The notes under the pieces were generated by a model. It had not been told where the DNA came from. It saw nothing but the letters and a program-made list of their open reading frames with translations, and ran no database searches. From assembly GCF_019578655.1 (NCBI RefSeq), contig NC_063259.1, forward strand, positions 13,544,489-13,608,488: DNA of 64,000 bases, written 5' to 3'. The position numbers and the translations under genes are program-made. Positions 1-14,124 of this stretch are shown here, piece by piece. The stretch comes from Ricinus communis. Taxonomy: Eukaryota; Streptophyta; Magnoliopsida; Malpighiales; Euphorbiaceae. Each line of letters starts with the position of its first letter. Position 1 is the stretch's first letter.

Positions 1-840
1 ATCTTCCGTCTCCCACCACGCGTGCGCGCCAAAGCTCGCTGAGGAGCCGATCGCCACCCAACTCGGCCGCCAACAACGCCGGAAGCTACCTGAAGCCGCC
101 TTGGCTCTTCGCCGCCCAGCGCTCCCAGTACAGCGTCTCATTTCACGCCCCCGCAGTCGCCCGTGACGCCACGCCGCGCCTTCCTCCCTTCTTCTTGACC
201 ATCGCCTCTCTCTCTCTCTCTCCGATCTACTTTCTCTCTCCCCGATTTCTTTCCCTTCAATATCGACATTTGACCCCTGAACTTTTCCTTATTACAATTT
301 AGTCCCTCAACTTTCTTAATTACTTACAATTTCATCCCATGAATTCCAATTTGACCCCCAAACCGCTTTTTAGCCTTTCAATTAAGCCCTTAACTAAATA
401 ATTTGGGCCAAATCCGAATTATTGAAAATACACAATTACAAAATACCGAATACATATTTATTTACAAAATACCAAACTCACAAATTTCCATTAAAACCCC
501 ATAAAAATAAAATTATACTTTTAATCCTTATTCCAAAATAATCCTCCAATTAAATCCTATACACAATTAAATTAAATAATCAATTTCCAACTTAAAATTT
601 AATACTACTAATCAATTATAATACCAATTTTCCCAAAATTTTTTTATAAAAACATCCTTTATAATTTCTTCCAAAATTTTCCAATATATAATTTTATTTA
701 TATAAATATGCATTTGGGAAAATTTGAATAACCAAAATATAATCATTTCTCAAATAGTTTACTTGAATAAAAATAAAGCTAAAATTAACTTAAATAAAAA
801 CTCACTATTAAATATATAAAAAAAAATTCCGGGTGTTACA
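1..840 (-). repeat. 3' LTR of element 1 (partial)
   Basis: On the minus strand this starts TGTAACACCCGGAATTTT at 840 and continues past base 1. It aligns with about 4240-5117, including the CT-rich tract (205-222 versus 4478-4493) and the AT-rich stretch that follows. Differences are mainly short indels at GC-containing sites. The short ORF-like stretches here are not genes. Confidence 0.9.
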
Positions 841-853
841 TTCTCCCCCTCTT
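841..853 (-). promoter_or_regulatory. Polypurine tract of element 1
   Basis: The minus strand reads AAGAGGGGGAGAA immediately before the 3' LTR. This is the expected position and composition for the plus-strand primer of an LTR retrotransposon. The corresponding tract in element 4 is at 53868-53882. Confidence 0.8.
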
Positions 854-2241
854 AAAAAAATTTCGTCCTCGAATTTTAAAAGAAAAGGGGCTACACTCTA
901 AGACTGAAACTAATTAGGAACCTCTCATCTCCAACTCGGCTTCTCGGAAACTTTTCCTCGGCAGAAACTAAACTAAACCACAAGACTCATCGACAAAACC
1001 CTTAAATAAAACTGGCGAACCTGAAAATCCGCGATCCTCACTTACTACTCCTCAGAAACCAATTCTTCACTTGCTTCCGCACACTGAGGGTCCAACACGA
1101 GCAAAGGATCGAAAATACACTTCCTCAGCTCAGACTTACAAACAACTGGATTTAACCTCAGAGAACATTACTAATACTTGGCGGCAAGTCCAACTTACAT
1201 GCCACCTCACCAACCTGCCGACAAAACCAAGGGTTCTCACAACCTTATTTTCTTACCAAACCACATCACTTATGACATACCATCCATCTAGTGGCATCAA
1301 CCGATATAAACCATGCCATCCTGACACAAGATTCCTCTTGACTAAAATCCAAAAGCGTCCTTTATAATCTAACATGGGGCCTACAGCTCCACAAACTTAC
1401 TCTCTCAGCAACTCAACTCGTCATCCAGAGAATTCTCAAGCTAACACTATTTACTTTGAAAATTTTACTTATTTATTTACTTTATAATCATCACTGATAA
1501 AGCTTTATCATCTTGGAAAAAAACACTTTTGTAAAATCATAAAATCTCTAGCCATTTTTCTTTATATAAAATTCTACAATATCGCGCGCCAGGGTGATGA
1601 TGCCCCCTATCACCAAGGGTTGCAATGCACGATGTATGATGCATGTCCTAAAATGAATTTATGCATGCCTAACAGTGAAATGCCATAATGCATTCTTACG
1701 GGACTGAGCGCAATATTGTATTTTAAAACACTTGTTCTACTTAGAAAAATAAATAATGTTCGCTTAAGTTTCTCTGGATTCTGAGCGTCCGAAAATACTC
1801 CTGCCACCTTTCTTAAGCTTCTTACAACCACAAAAATCAACCATAAAGCTCTGACATCTACTCGACTTCCCAGGCACTAACTTCGGCGCTACTCAAAAAG
1901 ACGATGCCTGATGCGATAACGAGGCAGTCCATGACACGACTGCAACCACGCTCTACACTAAAACTGACTGCGGTGCCCACCATCGAAACCACAATCAAAG
2001 CTTCTAAAGGCGGACTGCACTAATCACTTGAAGAAACAGCACGAGTCTATCGCGCTTTGGATCTTCCCATCGCTACAAAGCATATTCTCAGCACAGCAAC
2101 AAGGACAAGCTTACAAGAAAGGAAAGCGACTCTCTACGTTGAAGGTGAGACACGGAGTCAATGAAAACAACAAGACGGACATGATCCTAACTCCGCGATT
2201 GCAGAAAATCTTAACTTAGGTCGAAGGAAATCTAAACCTAA

Positions 2242-2252
2242 GCTCGATACCA
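2242..2252 (-). promoter_or_regulatory. tRNA primer-binding site of element 1
   Basis: The minus strand reads TGGTATCGAGC shortly inside the 5' LTR end. The standard plant initiator-Met site is TGGTATCAGAGC, so this copy lacks one base, as does element 4. Element 2 has the canonical form. Confidence 0.75.
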
Positions 2253-2256
2253 ACTT

Positions 2257-5117
2257 TGTCACGACCCCACCCGTGGGCCCGTGGCCGACGCTAGGGAATG
2301 GGTAGGCTTAAGGCCACCGAAACCCGTAGTAAGCCCCGACACTCAACGATTTAAACAAATCTCATCTCAAATTAATATTATTAAAACCATAAATTATCTT
2401 AATAGCTACATTCTACATAAATACTTGGTGCCCGGAAAAACTAGGCGAGACCTCAAGCTCGAAAATTACAATCGATACATTTACTATTACTCTGCGGAGA
2501 ATCTAAGATTTACCAATTTACATACCAAATCAAATACATCACCCGATGATGAAGGAGTCAGTTCTTGAATAAGAGTCGCGGAGAACTAACGATCACGAAT
2601 CCGAAAAAAAATATAAATTGAGACTGTCAGTCTAGAGTGAGTTAAAATCAAATAATCTAGGGACTATTGCATTCTTCTCGGAAAATATAGATTATTCAAA
2701 TCAGTATATCAAACCATGCACGTAAATACAAATCACATTATAATCAAATACCATAATAAATAAATAAATAAAAGTATATATTTACTTTTACGGGACGAGT
2801 GGCTCGGTGAGAACCCTAACCCCAATTCTAGTAGCCATTCGGCTCTCTTAATCAATAGTGGCCCAGAGCAATGCTCGACCGGGGACCTTACCTCCAGTCC
2901 GGTCACTTAAATATCCAAATAAGAAATCTAGTAGCCATTCGGCTCTCTTAATCCAATAAGATCGGGCCCCAGAGCAATGCTCGACCAGGGACCTTACCTC
3001 CACCGGTCACTTAAGTATCCAAATAAGCCGGCCGAGAGCAATGCTCGACCGGGGACCTACGTCCGGCAATTTACACAAATCAGCCTGAGAGCCATGCTCG
3101 ACCAGGGCAAACCCATGAAAATCTTATTACATGTCCATGATCATGATGTAACCCATCAAAGTGGCATGTTCTACAAGCCACATTTCCCAAGACACAATCA
3201 TCACATATAATAAATATCATTATCTGATGAACTCAACCAACACATATCGAAATAAAGATTAAAGATTTAAGGTAAAACAACGTGCAATTTGTGAGGGGAA
3301 AAATAATAACGTTTGTCTTATTATAACATACTAATAATAATATTTATATTATTTCAAATATTAATAATCAAGTGAAATCATTTATTTTGCGATACTAATA
3401 ATCATATTAAGCATAAATTCTAAATAGCATATTAAAATCAGACTAGCAATAGCGCAAAGATTAAATGACTTTAACTCAGGGGATTGGGCGACCTCTTAGC
3501 TCTGCTCCGGTGCCTCGGTAGGAGCGAGCCGAACAGACAGATCATCTAATCACGGAAAACAATTTATCAATACGCTGAGACAATCCATCATTAATCCTAG
3601 GTCTAGACTCCTAGGACTGACTGTCTAAGAATCTCGACTCGGGAACTACCGAAAATTCGGCAGAACCTCCCCTACAACACGAACATTACCCCCCGTGAAA
3701 TGGGTCCAGGACTGCCGGAAAAACACTCCAAATATCCAACAATTTAAACAACGGAGTCGGGTCCCCAAACTTCACTATTTCCAGGCTCACCACACGTGCT
3801 CTAAAAATACAAGGCGGGCAAGCGACGGACAATTATTTTGACTCACAATATCATCAAATACACAATATAATCCAATAGACACAATTAAACCAAGAATTTC
3901 TAAAATTAACGGGCCAAAGAAAAATTCATCGAGACGCTTCGGTCGCTCGTCGACTACTTCCGGCCGGTCCGATCGGCGATCCGAACACACCATCGGACTC
4001 ACAACGGCAGCGTGACGATCCCCGCTTTTGATTTTCCGATCCGACACCCGATCATCCGGAGTGATTTGCAAACGATCACGGCCATCGATTTGCAAACGAA
4101 GCCCGATCGCCCGCAAACGGTGCCATCGCGAAGCTTGAGATGAGGAGAGTCGGGATATGTCCTCCGATCATCCATCCTCCGGCCGGAGCTCACGGGAAAA
4201 GCTCAAAAGCCACGCCACCATTATCTCTCTCCACCGGATCTTCCGTCTCCCGGCCACCAGGCGTCGCCATTCTTTGCAAAGCTCTCGCCGAGCCGATCGC
4301 CACCCAACTCGGCCGCCAACAACGCCGGAAGCGGCCGGAAACACGCCTTTGAAGCCGCCTTGGCGCTCTTCCACCGCCACGCATTGCGCTCCCCAGCGCC
4401 TGCTCCGTCGACAGCTCCACGCCTGACGCCACCACCGACGACGCCTTCGCCGCCTTCCTCCCTTCTTCGGCCATCGCCCTCTCTCTCTCTCTCCGATCTA
4501 CTTTCTCTCTCCCCGATTTCTTTCCCTTCAATATCGACATTTGACCCCTGAACTTTTCCTTATTACAATTTAGTCCCTCAACTTTCTTAATTACTTACAA
4601 TTTCATCCCGCAGAATTCCAATTTGACCCCCAAACTTCTTTTTAGCCTTTCAATTAAGCCCTTAACTAAATAATTTGGGCCAAATCCGAATTATTGAAAA
4701 TACACAATTACAAAAATACCCCTGACCGACATATTTATTTACAAAAATACCAAACTCACAAATTTCCATTAAAACCCCATAAAAATAAAATTATACTTTT
4801 AATCCTTATTCCAAAATAATCCTCCAATTAAATCCTATACACAATTAAATTAAATAATCAATTTCCAACTTAAAATTTAATACTACTAATCAATTATAAT
4901 ACCAATTTTCCTAAAATTTTTTTATAAAAATATCCTTTATAATTTCTTCCAAAATTTTCCAATATATAATTTTATTTATATAAATATGCATTTGGGAAAA
5001 TTTGAATAACCAAAATATAATCATTTCTCAAATAGTTTACTTGAATAAAAATAAAGCTAAAATTAACTTAAATAAAAACTCACTATTAAATATATAAAAA
5101 AAATTCCGGGTGTTACA
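2257..5117 (-). repeat. 5' LTR of element 1
   Basis: This LTR is 2861 bp with TG...CA ends on the minus strand. The end nearest the interior (2257 to about 2340) carries the block shared by all four elements (CACGACCC, then AGGGAATGGGTAGGCTTAAG). It contains an inverted repeat at 2620-2633 and a tandem motif array at about 2862-3115. It has AT-rich stretches and a GC-rich segment at about 3900-4500. ORFs of 60-116 codons here overlap each other on both strands and match no known family, so I treat them as chance. Confidence 0.9.
2862..3115 (-). repeat. LTR-internal tandem motif array (element 1)
   Basis: Four copies of a motif containing GAGCAATGCTCGACC and GGGACCTTACCTCC occur, separated by spacers with GGTCACTTAA and TATCCAAATAAG. 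The string TAGTAGCCATTCGGCTCTCT also appears twice, near 2828 and 2928. GAGCAATGCTC is a near-perfect inverted repeat around one A. The same array occurs in the LTRs of elements 2 and 4. Confidence 0.8.
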
Positions 5118-8100
5118 GCGGGGTTGTTTTCTGAGATTTATAAATATACACGTTTTATGAAGTTATTTTCTTATATTGACATATATACTCCTTTTACAGG
5201 GTTGATTTCTCGTATTATAAAATTAACCCATTTAAGCGGTTGTTTTCCCACACTTACAAATATACCACAATTACAAGGTGATTTTCTCATAGCTATAAAT
5301 ATCACCGTATTACGGGGTTGTTTTCTAATATTTATAAATATACTCCTCTTACATGGTTTTCTTCTCATATTAACAAATTTACCCCTTTTACGGGGTTTTT
5401 TTTAGCCTGGCAATTACACTACTTTTACGGGGTTGTTTTCTGAGATTCATAATTATACACGTTTTACGAGATTATTTTTTTATATTGGTAAATAGACCAC
5501 TTTTATGGGGTCGTTTTATCATATTATAAAATTAACCCATTTAAGCGGTTGTTTTCCCAAACTCACAAATATACCACAATTACGAAGTTATTTTCTCATA
5601 TCCATAAATATCACCGTATTATGGGGTTGTTTTCTAATATTTATAAATATACTCCTATTACAGGGTTTTTGTCTCGTATTAAAAAATTCACCCCTTTCAC
5701 GGGGCTATTTGCTTAGACTGGCAATTACACTATTTTTATGGGGTTATTTTCTCAGATTCATAAATACACACGTTTTACAAGGTTATTTTTTTAAATTCAT
5801 AAATATACCATTTTGATGGGGTCGTTTTCTCATATTAAATTAGTAGCACTATTATGGGGTTATTTTTTGAAATTCAAAAATATATATGTGTTACGAGGTT
5901 ATTTTCTTATATTGACAAATATACCCATTTCATGGGGTTGCTTTTTCATATTATAAAATTAACATATTTAAGGGGTTATTTTCTCATACTCACAAATATA
6001 CCACAATTACGGGGTTGTTTTCTCATATCCATAAATATACACGTTTTACTGGGGTTATTTTCTTATATTGATAAATATACCATTTTGACGGGGTCATTTT
6101 CTCATATTAAATTAGTAGCACTATTATGGGGTTATTTTTTATATTGATAAATATACCATTTTGACGGGGTCATTTTCTCATATTAAATTAGTAGCACTAT
6201 TATGGGGTTATTTTTTGAAATTCATAAATATACACGTGTCACGGAGTTATTTTCTTATTTTGACAAATATACACCTTTTATAGGGTTGTTTTATCATATT
6301 ATAAAATTAACCCATTTAAGGGGTTGTTTTCTCATACTCACAAATATACTACAATTACGGGGTTATTTTCTCAGATTCATAAATATCACCGTATCACGGA
6401 CTTCTTTTCTAATATTTATAAAAATACCCCTCTTACAGGGTTATTTTCTCATATTAAAAATTTACCCCTTCTACGGGACTGTCTTTTTAGACTAATTATT
6501 ACACTACTTTTACGTCGTTGTTTTTTCATATTCATAAATATACACGTTTTACAAGGTTATTTTTTTAAATTCATAAATATACCACTTTGACGGGGTCGTT
6601 TTCTCATATTAAATTATTAGCATTATTATGGGGCTATTTTCTCAAATTCATAAATATACACATTTTACAGAGTTATTTTCTTATATTGACAAATATACTC
6701 CTTTTACGAGTTTGTTTTTTCATATTATAAAATTAACCCATTTAAGGGGTTATTTTCTCATATTCACAAATATAACACAATTACGGGGTTATTTTCTCAT
6801 ATCCATAAATATCAACGTATTACAGGGTTGTTTTCTAATATTTATAAATATACTCCTCTTACTGGGTTGTTTTCTTATATTAAAAAATTTACCCCTTTTA
6901 CGGGGCTGTTTTCTTAGACTGGCAATTACACTTCTTTTACGGGGTTGTTTTCTCAGATTCATAAATATACACGTATTACGAGATTATTTTCTTATATTGA
7001 TAAATATACCACTTTTGTGGGGTCATTTTCTCATACTAAATTATTAGCATTTTTATTGGTTGTTTTATCAAATTCATAAATATACACGTTTTACGGGGAT
7101 TATTTTCTTATATTGACAAATATACTCCTTTTACGGGGTTGTTTTCTCATATTATAAAATTAACTCATTTAAGGGGTTGTTTTCTCATAGTCACAAATAT
7201 ACCACAATTACGGGGTTATTTTCTCATATCCATAAATATCACCGTATTACGGATTATTTTTTAATATCTATAAATATACCCCTCCTACGGGTTATTTTCT
7301 CATACTAAAAAATTTACCCCCTTTACAGGGCAGTTTTCTTAGACTGGCAATTACATTACTTTTACAGGGTTGTTTTGTCAAATTCATAAATATACATGTT
7401 TTACGGGGTTATTTTCTTGTATTAATAAATATGCCCCTTTTATGGGGTTATTTTCCCATATTATAAAATTAACCCATTTAAGAGGTTGTTTTCTCATACT
7501 CACAAATATACCACAATTACGGGGTTATTTTTCCAAATCCATACATATCACCGTGTTACGGGGTTGTTTTCTAATATTTATAAATATACCCCTCTTACGG
7601 GGTTGTTTTCTCATATTAAAAAATTTACCCCTTTTACAGGGCTGTTTTCTTAGATTGGCAATTACACTACTTTTACAAGGTTGTTTTCTCAGAATCATAA
7701 ATATACACGTTTTACAAGATTATTTTCTTATAGTGATAAATAGACCACTTTTATGGGGTCGTTTTCTCATATTAAATTATTAACATTATTATGGGTTATT
7801 TTCTCGAATTCATAACTATACATGTTTTACGGGGTTATTTTCTTATATTGATAAATATACTCCTTTTATGGGGTTATTTTTCATATTATAAAATTAATCC
7901 ATTTAAGGAGTTGTTTTCTCATACTCACAAATATACCACAATTACGGAGTATTTTTCTCAAATTTATAAATATCATCGTATTACGGGATTGTTTTCTAAT
8001 ATTTATAAATATACTCCTCCTATGGGGTTATTTTCTCATATCAAATAATTTACCCCTTTTACAGGGCTGTTTTCTTAGACTCGCAATTACACTACATTTA

Positions 8101-11100
8101 CGCGGTTGTTTTCTCATATTCATAAATATACACGTTTTACAGGATTATTTTCTTATATTGACAAATATACTACTTTTACGGGGTGATTTTTTTATACTCA
8201 TAATTATACACGTTTTACGGTGTTATTTCCTTATATTGATAAGTATACCACTTTTACCGGGTCGTTTTCTCATATTAAATTATTAGCACTATTTTTGGTT
8301 ATTTTCTCAAATTCATAAATATACATGTTTTACGGGGTTATTTTCTTATATTGACAAATGTACTCCTTTTACGGGGTTATTTTTTCATATTATAAAATTA
8401 ACCCATTTAAGGGGTTGTTTTCTCACACTCACAAATATACTATAATAATATTCTCATATTTGTAAATATTATCGCATTACGGGGTTGTTTTCTAATATTT
8501 ATAAATATACTCCTCTTACGGGGTTATTTTCTCATATCAAATAATTTACCCCTTCTACGGGGCTGTTTTCTTAGGCTGGCAATTACACTACATTTACGCG
8601 GTTGTTTTCTCATATTCATAAATATAATATGATTTACAGGGTTATTTTTTTATATTTATAAATATACCACTTTGACGGGGTCGTCTTCTCATATTAAATT
8701 ATTAGCACAATTATGAGGTTATTTTCTCAAATCCATAAGAATACACATTTTACGGGATTATATTCATATATTGTAAACATTTAAGGGGTTGTTTTCTCAT
8801 ACTCACAAGTATACCAGAATTATGGGATTGTTATCTCATATTAAAAAATTTACCCCTTATACGAGGCTCTTTTCTTAGACTGAAAATTACAATACTTTTA
8901 CTGGGTTATTTTCTCATATTCATAAATGTACACGTTTTACGGGTTTATTTTCTTATATTGATATATATACCACTTTTACGGGGTTGTTTTCTCATATTAA
9001 AATATTAGCTCTATTATGGGCTGTTTTCTCAAATTCATAAATATACATGTTTTACGGAGATATTTTCTTATATTGACAAATATGCTTCTTTTACGGGGTT
9101 GTTTTCTCATAATATAAAATTAATCCATTTAAGGGATTGTTTTCTCATACTCACAAATATACCACAATTACGGGGTTATTTTCTCATATCCATAAATATC
9201 ATCGTATTACGAGGTTGTTTTCTAATATTTGCAAACATACCCCTCTTACGGGGTTTTTCTCTCATATTAAAAAATTTATCCCTTTTACGGGGTTGTTTTC
9301 TTAGACTGGCAATTGCACTACTTTTACGGGGTTGTTTTCTCAGATTGATAAATATACACTTTTTACGGGTTTATTTCCTTATATTGATAAATATACCACT
9401 TTTACCGGCTCGTTTTCTCATATTAAATTATGAGCACTATTATTGGTTGTTTTCTCAAACTCATAAATATACATGTTTTATGGGGTTATTTCTTTATATT
9501 GACAAATATACTCCTTTTACGGGGTTATTTTTCATATTATAAAATTAAACCATTTAAGGGGTAGTTCTCTCACTCACAAATATACCACAATTACGGGGTA
9601 ATCTTCTCAGATTTATAAATATCATCGTATTACGGGATTATTTTTTTGATATTATAAATATACTCCTATTACGGGGTTATTTTCTCATATTAAAAAATTT
9701 ACCCTTTCTTCGGGACTGATTTTTTAGACTCGCAATTACACTACTTTTACGAAGTTGTTTTCTCATATTCATAAATATACACGTTTTACGAAGTTATTTT
9801 CTTATATTGATAAATAGACCACTTTTACAGGGTCGTTCTTTCATATTAAATTATTAGCACTACTATGGGTTGTTTTCTCAAATTCATAAATTTCTATGTT
9901 TTACGGGAATATTTTCTTATATTGATAAATATACTCTTTTTACGGGGTTCATTTTTCATATTATAAAATTAATCCATTTAAGGGGTTGTTTTCTCATACT
10001 CACAAATATACCATAATTACAGGGTTATTTTCTCATATCCATAAATATCACCGTATTATGGGGTTGTTTTCTAATATTTATAAATATACCTTTCTTACGG
10101 GGTTGTTTTCTCATATTAAAAAATTTATCCCTTTTACGGGGCTATTTTCTTAGACTAGCAATTACATTACTTTTATGGGGTTGTTTTCTCAGATTCATAA
10201 ATATACACGTTCTACGGTGTTATTTCCTTATATTGATAAATAGACCACTTTTACTGGATCGTTTTCTCATATTAAATTATTAGCACTATTATTGGTTGTT
10301 TTCTCAAATTCATAAATGTACATGTTTTAAGGGGTTATTTTCTTATATTGACAAATATACTCCTTTTACGGAGTTATTTTTTCATATTATAAAATTAACC
10401 CATTTAAGGGGTTGTTTTCTCCTACTAACAAATATACCACAATTATGGGATTGTTATCTCATATTAAGAAATTTACCCCTTATACGTGGCTGTTTTCTTA
10501 GACTGGAAATTACAATACTTTTACTGGGTTATTTTCTCATATTCATAAATGTACACGTTTTACGGGTTTATTTTCTTATATTGATATTTATACCACTTTT
10601 ACGGGGTCGTTTTCTCATATTAAAATATTAGCACTATTATGGGTTGTCTTCTCAAATTCAAAAATATATACGTTTTACGGAGTTATTTTCTTATATTGAC
10701 AAATATGCTCCTTTTACGGGGTTATTTTCTCATATTATAAAATTAACACATTTAAGGGTTTGTTTTCTCATACTCACAAATATACCACAATTATGGCATA
10801 ATTTTTTCAGATTTATAAATATCACCGTATTACGAGATTATTTTTTGATATTTATTACGGGGTTGTTTTCTCATATTAAAAAATTTACCCCTTCTACGGG
10901 GCTGATTTATTAGACTCGCAATTACACTATCTTTAAGGAATTATTTTCTCATATTCATAAATATACACGTTTTATGGGGTTATTTTCTTATATTGATAAA
11001 TAGACCAATTTCATGGGGTCGTTTTCTCATATTAAATTATTAGCACTATTATGGGTTGTTTTCTCAAATTCATAAAATATACACGTTTTACGAGGTTATT

Positions 11101-14100
11101 TTCTTATATTGACACATATACTCATTTTACGGGATTATTTTCTCATATTATAAAATTAACCTATTTAAGGGGTTGTTTTCTCATACTCACAAATATATCA
11201 CAATTATGAGGTAATTTTCTTAGATTTATAAATATCACCGTATTACGGGGTTGTTTTCTAATATTTATAAGTATACCCTTCTTATGGGGTTGTTTTCTCA
11301 TATTAAAAGATTTAACCCTTCTATGGGGTTGTTTTCTTCGACTGCCAATTATACGATGTTTATGGGGTTGTTTTCTCAGATTCATAAATATACACGTTTT
11401 ACGGGGTTATTTTCATATATTGGTAATTATACCACTTTGACGTGGTCTTTTTTCTATATTAAATTATTAGCACTATAATGAAGTTATTTTCTCAAATTTA
11501 TAAATATACACGTTGTACGAGGTTATTTTCTTATATTGACAAATATATTCTTTTAACGGGATTGTTTTGTCATATTATAAAATTAACCCATTTAAGGGGT
11601 AATTTTCTCAGATTCATAAATATCACCGTATTATGGAGTTATTTTCTAATATTTATAAATATACCCCTCTTGCGGGGTTATTTTCTCATATTAAAAAGCT
11701 TACCCCTTTTTACGGGGCTGTTTTCTTAGACTGGCAATTACACTACTTTTACGAGAATGTTTTCTCAGATTTATAAATATACATGTTTTACAGGGTTATT
11801 TTCTTATATTGATAAATATACCCCTTTTACGGGGTCATTTTCTCATATTAAATTATTAGCACTATTATGGGTTGTTTTCTCAAATTCATAAATATACACG
11901 TTTTACTGGTTATTTTCTTATATTGACAAATATACTCTTTTTACGGGGTTGTTTTCTCATATTATAAAATTAACCCATTTAAGGGATTGTTTTCTCATAC
12001 TCACAAATATACCACAATTATGAGGTTGTTTTCTCAGATTCATAAATATCATCGTATTACGAAGTCGTTTTCTAATATTTATAAATGTACCCCTCTTACG
12101 AGGTTATTTTCTCATTTACCCCTTCTATATGGCTGTTTTCTTAGACTGGCAATTACACTACATTTACGGAGTTGTTTTCTCAGATTCATAAATATACACG
12201 TTTTACGGGGTTATTTTCCTATATTGATAAATATACTACTTTGACGAGGTCGTCTTCTCATATTAAATTATTTAAAATTTACGGAGTTATTTTCTCAAAT
12301 CTATAAATATACACGTTTTACGAAGTTATTTTCATACATTATAAAATTAACTCATTTAAGGGGTTATTTTCTCAAATTTTCAAATATCTCCGTATTACGG
12401 GGTTGTTATCTCATATTAAAAAATTTATCCCTTCTACGAGGCTGTTTTCTTAGACTGGCAATTACAATACTTTTATTGGGTTGTTTTCTTATATTCATAA
12501 ATATACACGTTTTACGAAGTTATTTTCTTATATTGATAAATATACCACTTTTACAGGTCGTTTCCTCATATTAAAATATTAGCACTATTATGGGTTATTT
12601 TTTCAAATTTAACAATATACACGTTTTATGGAATTATTTTCTTATATTGACGAATATACTCCTTTTACGGGGTTGTTTTCTCCTCTTATACAATTAATGC
12701 ATTTAAGGAGTTGTTTTCTCATACTCATAAATATACCACAGTTACGGGGTTATACTCTCAAATTCGAAAATATCACCGTATTACGAGGTTATTTTCTAAT
12801 ATTTATAAATATACCCCTCGTACGAGATTGTTTTTTCATACTAAAGAATTTACCCCTTCTACGAAAATGTTTTCTTAGACTCGCAATTACACTACTTTTA
12901 CAGGGTTATTTTCTCATATTCATAAATATACATATTTTACGGGGTTATTTCTTACATTGATAAATGGACCACTTTTACGGTGCCGATTTCTCATATTAAA
13001 TTATTAGCACTATTATGGGGTTCTTTTCCCAAATTGATAAATATAAACGTTATACAGAGTTATTTTCTTATATTGACAAATATACCATTTTCACGGAGTT
13101 GTTTTCTCATATTATAAAATTAACCCATTTAAGGGGCTGTTTTCTCAGACTCATAAATATACCAAAATTACGTGATTTTTTTCTTTGATTAATAAATATC
13201 CATGTATTATGGGTTGTTTTCCAATATTTAAAAATATAGCCCTCTTAGGGGTTCTTTTCTCATATTAAATTATTAGCACTATTATGGGATTATTTTCTCA
13301 AATTCATAAATATACACGTTATATTATATTATTTTTTATATTGACAAAAATACCCCTTCTACGGGGCAGTTTACTTAGACTCGCAATTACGCTACTTTTA
13401 CGGAGTTTTTTTCTCAGATTCATAAATATACACGTTTTACGGGGTTATTTTCTTATATTGATAAATATACCACTTTTAAAGGATCGTTTTCTCATATTAA
13501 ATTATTAGCACTATTATGGGGTTGTTTTCTCAAATTGATAAATATACATATTTTATGGGGTTATTTTCTTATATTGTCAAATATACCCCGTTTATGGGGT
13601 TGTTTTCTCATATTATAAAATTAATCCATTTAAGGGGTTGTTTTCTCATACTCATAAATAAACGACAATTACAGAGTTATTTTCTTAGATTCATAAATAT
13701 CATCGTAACATGGGATTGTTTTCTAATATTTATAAATATACCCCTCTTACGAGGTTGTTTTCTCATATTACAAAATTTACCCCTTCTACGGTGCTGTTTT
13801 CTTAGACTAGCAACTACACTACTTTTACGGGATTATTTTGTCAGATTCATAGATATACATGTTTTACAGAGTTATTTTCTAATATTGATAAATATATCAT
13901 TTTACGGCATCATTTTCTCATATTAAATTATTAGAACTATTGTGGGGTTATTTTCTCATATTAAAAACTTTACTCCTTCTACGGGGCTATTTTCTTAGAC
14001 TGGCAATTACACTACTTTTACAGGATTATTTTTTTAGATTCATAAATATACACGTTTTACAGGGTTATTTTTTTATATTGACAAATATACCCCTTTTGCG

Positions 14101-14124
14101 GGGTTGTTTTCTCATATTATAAAA

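Larger units (their letters stand above)
841..2256 (-). pseudogene. Degenerate, largely non-coding interior of element 1
   Basis: Two parts are recognisable. Bases 841 to about 1390 align with the integrase C-terminal and 3' end of element 4 (about 53868-54420). For example, both carry the plus-strand string GGCAAGTCCA followed by similar sequence, at about 1182 and 54202. No intact frame survives. Bases about 1780-2256, read on the minus strand, align with the leader of element 2 (23343 to about 23816), including a shared segment around GTGGTTGTAAGAAGCTTAAG. The middle (about 1390-1780) has no recognised content. All enzymatic domains are missing, so the copy would depend on proteins from elsewhere. 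Confidence 0.75.
1..5117 (-). mobile_element. Ty3/gypsy-type LTR retrotransposon, deleted interior, cut by window start (element 1)
   Basis: The element reads on the minus strand. Its 5' LTR is 2257-5117, its interior 841-2256, and its 3' LTR runs from 840 down past the window start. The two LTRs match closely over 1-840 and about 4240-5117. Both begin on the minus strand with TGTAACACCCGG, and the 5' LTR ends in GTGACA. A primer-binding site and a polypurine tract sit where expected. The interior is only about 1.4 kb and lacks gag, protease, RT and most of integrase, so this copy cannot move by itself. Family assignment rests on interior similarity to the chromovirus at 51865-60955. The satellite resumes at 5118; the other flank is outside the window, so a target duplication cannot be tested. 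Confidence 0.9.

Noticed and set aside
4140..4551. Overlapping ORFs on both strands in the LTR of element 1 (up to 116 codons)
   Set aside because: The region is GC-rich LTR sequence repeated near 1-250; frames mirror each other on opposite strands and match nothing recognised.
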